NCBI RefSeq assembly: GCF_002245895.1
Contig: NZ_NPJZ01000001.1
Coordinates: 2,144,501-2,208,500, forward strand
DNA: 64,000 nt
Reading direction: 5' to 3'
Source of the DNA: Rhodococcus sp. OK302
GTDB taxonomy: Bacteria; Actinomycetota; Actinomycetes; Mycobacteriales; Mycobacteriaceae
The position numbers were made by a program, and so were the translations under genes. The notes under the pieces are model-generated. The model searched no databases and was not told the origin of the DNA. It saw only the letters and a list, made by a program, of their open reading frames with translations. Shown one piece after another: positions 60,933 to 64,000 of the stretch. The first letter of the stretch is position 1, and every line of letters starts with the position of its first letter.

Positions 60933-61349
60933 ATGACCCAATTCGGTGACCTGCTCGGACCCAAGCCCACTTTGCTTCCCGGTGACGACGACGCGGAATC
61001 GGCACTGCTCAATCACGCTGATCCCGCCCAGGTAGCGGCGGATCATCCGACCGCTTCTATCGCGTGGGCGTACCTCGCCGAGGCTTCTTTCGACAAGGGC
61101 GAGACCATCACGGCCTATGCCTACGCCCGTACCGGCTACCACCGCGGGCTCGATCAGCTTCGTCGCAACGGCTGGAAGGGCTTCGGACCTGTGCCGTACA
61201 GCCATGAGCCCAACCGCGGTTTCCTTCGTTGTGTAGCGGTTTTGGCCAAGTCGGCCAAGGCGATCGGCGAGGCCGACGAGTACGCACGCTGCCTTGACCT
61301 GCTCGAGGATTGCGATCCCAACGCTGCCGAAGCGCTTGGCGTCGGTTAG
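60933..61349 (+). CDS. DUF3151 family protein
   Basis: A 138-residue protein matching DUF3151, a family found across Mycobacteriales near fba (Rv0360c in M. tuberculosis). Conserved stretches are FGDLLGPKPTLLPG, HPTASIAWAYLAEASF, AYARTGYHRGLDQLRRNGWKG and SHEPNRGFLRC. Helical repeats suggest a TPR-like fold, but no function is established. ATG at 60933 is the family start. The following membrane protein may overlap its end. Confidence 0.85.
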   Translation: MTQFGDLLGPKPTLLPGDDDAESALLNHADPAQVAADHPTASIAWAYLAEASFDKGETITAYAYARTGYHRGLDQLRRNGWKGFGPVPYSHEPNRGFLRCVAVLAKSAKAIGEADEYARCLDLLEDCDPNAAEALGVG

Positions 61350-62481
61350 CAGTTTCCGTCCGAGCGCGTCCAGCATCAAGGAACGCGTTCGTAAGTCGGT
61401 TCGACGACTTCAAACGTCGGCGCTGCCGATTCTTCAATGCGCACTGGCTGCCGGGTTGGCGTGGTGGGTTGCCACCACGCTGATCGGGCACCAGGCGCCG
61501 TTTTTTGCGCCTATTGCCGCAGTGGTGTCACTCGGGTTGTCTCTGGGTGCCCGGTTGCGTCGCTCGTTCGAGTTGGTTGCAGGCGTCACCGTCGGAATCG
61601 GTATCGGGGATCTGATCATTTCCGGCATCGGGAGTGGCCCGTGGCAGATAACCCTGGTCGTTGCATTGGCGATGTCGGTGGCGGTTCTATTGAACAGTGG
61701 ACCGATTTTCTCGATGCAGGCCGGCAGTTCTGCGGTGTTGGTGGCGACGTTGATTCCACCGGGCGGCAATGGTGGTCCTGATCGGATGATCGACGCCCTT
61801 GTCGGTGGTCTCGTGGGTATCGCTGTGGTCGCGATCATTCCGACGCATCCGGTGCGTCGGGCCCGCAAGGATGCGGGCGCAATTCTTGCGACGGCGTCGG
61901 ACGTGCTGGAGTTGGTTGCCGACGGACTGATCGCCAACGATCCGGAGCCGATCGTGAAAGCACTGCGCAAAGCGCGCGCCACCCAGGCCGCCATCGACGG
62001 TATGCGCACCAATCTTCAAGGTGGGCAAGAGATCAGTCGGATCTCGCCGCTGTACTGGAACAGTCGGCCGCGGCTCGAACGGTTGATGGCCACTGCCGAT
62101 CCCATTGACAATGCGATGCGAAATATCCGGGTTCTCTCGCGTCGATCCCTGACCTTGGTGCGGGACGACGAAATTCTGGATCCACGGTTGGTGACTCAGG
62201 TGGAACGGTTGGGGAAGGCCGTCGACGTCCTGAAGGAAATGATCCTGGCGGAGCCGGGGGAGCAGCCGGACCAGGCTGAAGCGGCGCGAGTGCTGCGGTC
62301 GGTGGCCAAGGAACTGAAGCCGTCGATCGTGGAGAATGCCGGAATTTCGTCGACGGTCGTGTTTGCTCAGATCAGGTCGCTCGTGGTCGATTTGCTGCAG
62401 GTGGCGGGCATGAAGAGGATTTCGGCGATCGCGACATTGCCGCCGACGGTCCCGCACCCCGCGTACGAACCAGAGCACTGA
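61336..62481 (+). CDS. FUSC/ArAE-like integral membrane protein
   Basis: About 381 residues. The N-terminal 150 residues hold five to six transmembrane helices (ILQCALAAGLAWWVATTLIG, PFFAPIAAVVSLGLSLGARLRRSFELVAGVTVGIGIGDL). A long helical cytoplasmic domain follows, as in aromatic acid exporter and FUSC proteins. The start is uncertain: TTG at 61336 overlaps the DUF3151 gene by 14 bp, and TTG at 61294 is also open. Substrate unknown. Confidence 0.75.
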   Translation: MASVSSFRPSASSIKERVRKSVRRLQTSALPILQCALAAGLAWWVATTLIGHQAPFFAPIAAVVSLGLSLGARLRRSFELVAGVTVGIGIGDLIISGIGSGPWQITLVVALAMSVAVLLNSGPIFSMQAGSSAVLVATLIPPGGNGGPDRMIDALVGGLVGIAVVAIIPTHPVRRARKDAGAILATASDVLELVADGLIANDPEPIVKALRKARATQAAIDGMRTNLQGGQEISRISPLYWNSRPRLERLMATADPIDNAMRNIRVLSRRSLTLVRDDEILDPRLVTQVERLGKAVDVLKEMILAEPGEQPDQAEAARVLRSVAKELKPSIVENAGISSTVVFAQIRSLVVDLLQVAGMKRISAIATLPPTVPHPAYEPEH

Positions 62482-62522
62482 GTCACAGACTTTCGTCCTG
62501 CTGCGGATCGAACCGATTGTAT

Positions 62523-62542
62523 ATATGCGAATGTATGCATAT
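62523..62542. promoter_or_regulatory. Candidate ArsR/SmtB-type operator upstream of the CDF exporter
   Basis: ATATGC (62523-62528) and GCATAT (62537-62542) form an inverted repeat with an 8-bp AT-rich centre. The layout resembles metal-sensor operators. No ArsR gene is adjacent. An AGGAGG ribosome site follows. Confidence 0.45.
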
Positions 62543-62573
62543 GATCGGTTGAACTCAGGAGGTAAGCGGCATC

Positions 62574-63503
62574 ATGGCTTCAGGGCACGGTCATTCACAC
62601 GGTCATTCAGCAGCAGGCTCGGTCGGGGTAGGCCCCTCACCGAAGCGCATCAAGAAGATGGTGATCGCCCTCGCGATCCTGGTTGCGTTTCTTGTTCTGG
62701 AAGCGACTGTCGGCTTCCTCATCGGATCACTCGCCCTGCTTGCCGACGCCGGCCATATGCTCACCGATGTTGTCGGCATGGCCATGGGATTGACCGCTCT
62801 CCTGCTGGCTAAAAAGGGGAGCACTACTGCTGCACGGACTTTCGGTTGGCATCGCGCCGAGGTCTTGACCGCGATGGCCAATGCGGCGATGCTCCTGGCC
62901 GTTGCCGCCTGGGTGATGTACGAGGCGATCGGCCGGATCGGCGACGAACCCGAAATTCCCGGTGGCGCACTCATCATCACTGCGGCAGCAGGTCTCGTGG
63001 CAAACATCGTTGTCATGCTCATGCTGCGCGGTGATTCCAAGGACAGCCTTGCAGTGCGCGGCGCCTACCTCGAAGTGCTTGCCGACGCGGTCGGCAGCGT
63101 CGGCGTCCTCATCGCGGGTGCCGTTGTCCTCCTGTTCAATTGGACCTGGGCTGACGTAGTGGTCGGTGTGCTCATCTCCCTGTGGGTGGTGCCGCGCGCA
63201 CTCAAGTTGGCGGCCGCGTCGTTGCGCATTCTGACCCAGGCATCTCCGGCCGATGTCGACGTCGAGGCAGTGCAGTCGGACCTTGCCGCACTGCCCAACG
63301 TGGTAGGCGTGCACGACCTCCACATCTGGACCTTGACCACCGGAATGGATGTTGCGACAGTGCATCTGACCAGTGACGCAGATTCTTCACACGTTCTCGA
63401 ATCAGCACGAACCGTTCTCGAAAGTCATGGTCTGTCGCACGCGACAGTGCAGGTCGAAACGTCCGCCAACGGCGAGCACTGCGAGAAGAACGTCACTTGG
63501 TGA
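62574..63503 (+). CDS. Cation diffusion facilitator (Zn/Co/Cd exporter)
   Basis: A 309-residue CDF protein. The N-terminus is His-rich (GHGHSHGHS), and six transmembrane helices follow. The metal site is in LLADAGHMLTDVVGM (TM2, HxxxD) and EVLADAVGSVGVL (TM5). The last is unusual because CDFs of the zinc group usually have HxxxD there, while here the first position is Leu/Ala-Asp. The cytoplasmic domain (about 215-300) contains VHDLHIWTLT. It exports divalent metal in exchange for protons. The end overlaps the convergent gene by 11 bp. Confidence 0.9.
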   Translation: MASGHGHSHGHSAAGSVGVGPSPKRIKKMVIALAILVAFLVLEATVGFLIGSLALLADAGHMLTDVVGMAMGLTALLLAKKGSTTAARTFGWHRAEVLTAMANAAMLLAVAAWVMYEAIGRIGDEPEIPGGALIITAAAGLVANIVVMLMLRGDSKDSLAVRGAYLEVLADAVGSVGVLIAGAVVLLFNWTWADVVVGVLISLWVVPRALKLAAASLRILTQASPADVDVEAVQSDLAALPNVVGVHDLHIWTLTTGMDVATVHLTSDADSSHVLESARTVLESHGLSHATVQVETSANGEHCEKNVTW

Positions 63504-63966
63504 AGCGGACTATCTCCTTGCCCGGCTTCCACAGATCGACATGCATGTGGTCGCCGTCGATGGTTGTGTGAACTACCTCGTTGAGATCGAGAACAAAGAG
63601 GTGCAAGGGTTTTGGCACCTCATACGAATAGCTCGCCAGTATCGCGTCCATTTCTTCGTCGAATACCTCTCGCGCAGATCCCGCGATTTTTGCGTCGCCA
63701 CCCTCCATCGTGTGATGCCCCGGATTGCTGTGTAGCGCGTACCGTCCGTCGCGCTGCAGGTCCTTGGCTTTGAGGGCCCCGACCATGGATCCGAGCACCA
63801 TAAGTCCGTTCAACAATTCGACCTCGGTTCCGCTGACCCGCGGTGATCCGTCCTTGCGTAGCGTCGCGAGGACGTGATGCTTGTGGGCCTTCAATCGCGC
63901 TTCGACAGCTTCGGCGAGGGCGGGTGCTTCTTCGGAGAACTGCTTCCAAGTAACCATGCCAGCCAT
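63493..63966 (-). CDS. Pyridoxamine 5'-phosphate oxidase-fold protein (F420/FMN-binding split barrel)
   Basis: A 157-residue split-barrel protein. HKHHVLATLRKDGSPRVSGTEVELLNGLMVLGS is the typical N-terminal barrel half, where the flavin or F420 phosphate binds. The C-terminal part (HLFVLDLNEVVHTTIDGDHMHVDLWKPG) closes the barrel. In Mycobacteriales many such proteins use F420. The reaction is unknown. Start at 63966 or 63957 (MVTWKQF). Confidence 0.82.
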   Translation of the reverse strand: MAGMVTWKQFSEEAPALAEAVEARLKAHKHHVLATLRKDGSPRVSGTEVELLNGLMVLGSMVGALKAKDLQRDGRYALHSNPGHHTMEGGDAKIAGSAREVFDEEMDAILASYSYEVPKPLHLFVLDLNEVVHTTIDGDHMHVDLWKPGKEIVRFTK

Positions 63967-64000
63967 TCTGCACCCGTAACCCTGACAACTTCTGTCAGTG

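Noticed and set aside
1-64000. CRISPR arrays, prophage or insertion sequences
   Set aside because: No regularly spaced repeat-spacer pattern, cas genes, integrase, transposase or phage structural genes were seen; the short tandem repeats found have no spacers of the right size.

Overview
The window is chromosomal, GC-rich DNA from an actinomycete of the Mycobacteriales, most likely a Rhodococcus close to the erythropolis/qingshengii group. The basis is a WhiB3-type regulator, a 13E12-type HNH gene behind a mycobacterial SOS box, a HspR (HAIR) operator at clpB, a DosR/DosS-like pair, KshA/Hsa steroid genes and frequent GTG starts. From memory of the Mycobacterium tuberculosis map, the right third (clpB, flavohaemoglobin, pyrE, SpoU methylase, GH76, DedA, fba, DUF3151) follows the Rv0360c-Rv0385 neighbourhood. 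No phage, insertion sequence, rRNA or CRISPR array was seen. One tRNA-Arg(CCT) is present.

Layout. 1-9 kb: a TetR regulator with two matching operators, a TauD/TfdA dioxygenase, a formylglycine-generating enzyme, tRNA-Arg, a crotonase, a ROK regulator, whiB3, a HAD hydrolase, cycA and an M23 peptidase. 9-15 kb: two universal stress proteins, an F420-type oxidoreductase and a DosR/DosS-like pair, which together look like a hypoxia/NO-responsive block. 15-21 kb: small housekeeping genes, thyA-folA, cobF, a GGDEF protein, an Fpg/Nei glycosylase and a LysR regulator. 21.8-25.2 kb: two paralogous secreted Ig-repeat proteins. They sit between the LysR gene and an MFS exporter whose promoter regions share a motif. 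26.7-28.2 kb: the SOS-controlled HNH gene.

28-41 kb is a steroid-catabolic region: ketosteroid isomerase, hsaB, PadR, IclR, hsaC, hsaA, kshA, an FMN 2-hydroxyacid dehydrogenase, a sulfatase and an acyl-CoA synthetase. The sulfatase carries the Cys-x-Pro-x-Arg motif that the formylglycine-generating enzyme at 2-3 kb would activate.

41-45.6 kb is the most unusual part. A bacterial nitric oxide synthase oxygenase gene is followed by two globin-reductase fusions (type II flavohaemoglobin-like) and a globin-less reductase of the same family. This is a compact candidate NO production, electron-supply and NO-removal module. It lies in the same window as a haem-type sensor kinase of the DosS family and a WhiB3 protein, both from families that respond to NO.

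45.8-64 kb is mostly core functions: clpB, membrane proteins, SDRs, pyrE, MarR, PlsC, lysoplasmalogenase, a lipoprotein, a SPOUT methylase, GH76, two DedA proteins, fba, DUF3151, a FUSC-like protein, a CDF metal exporter and a PNPOx-fold protein. Strong hairpin terminators punctuate the window. Four of them share a TGTGNGCCTTT arm and form a small dispersed family.
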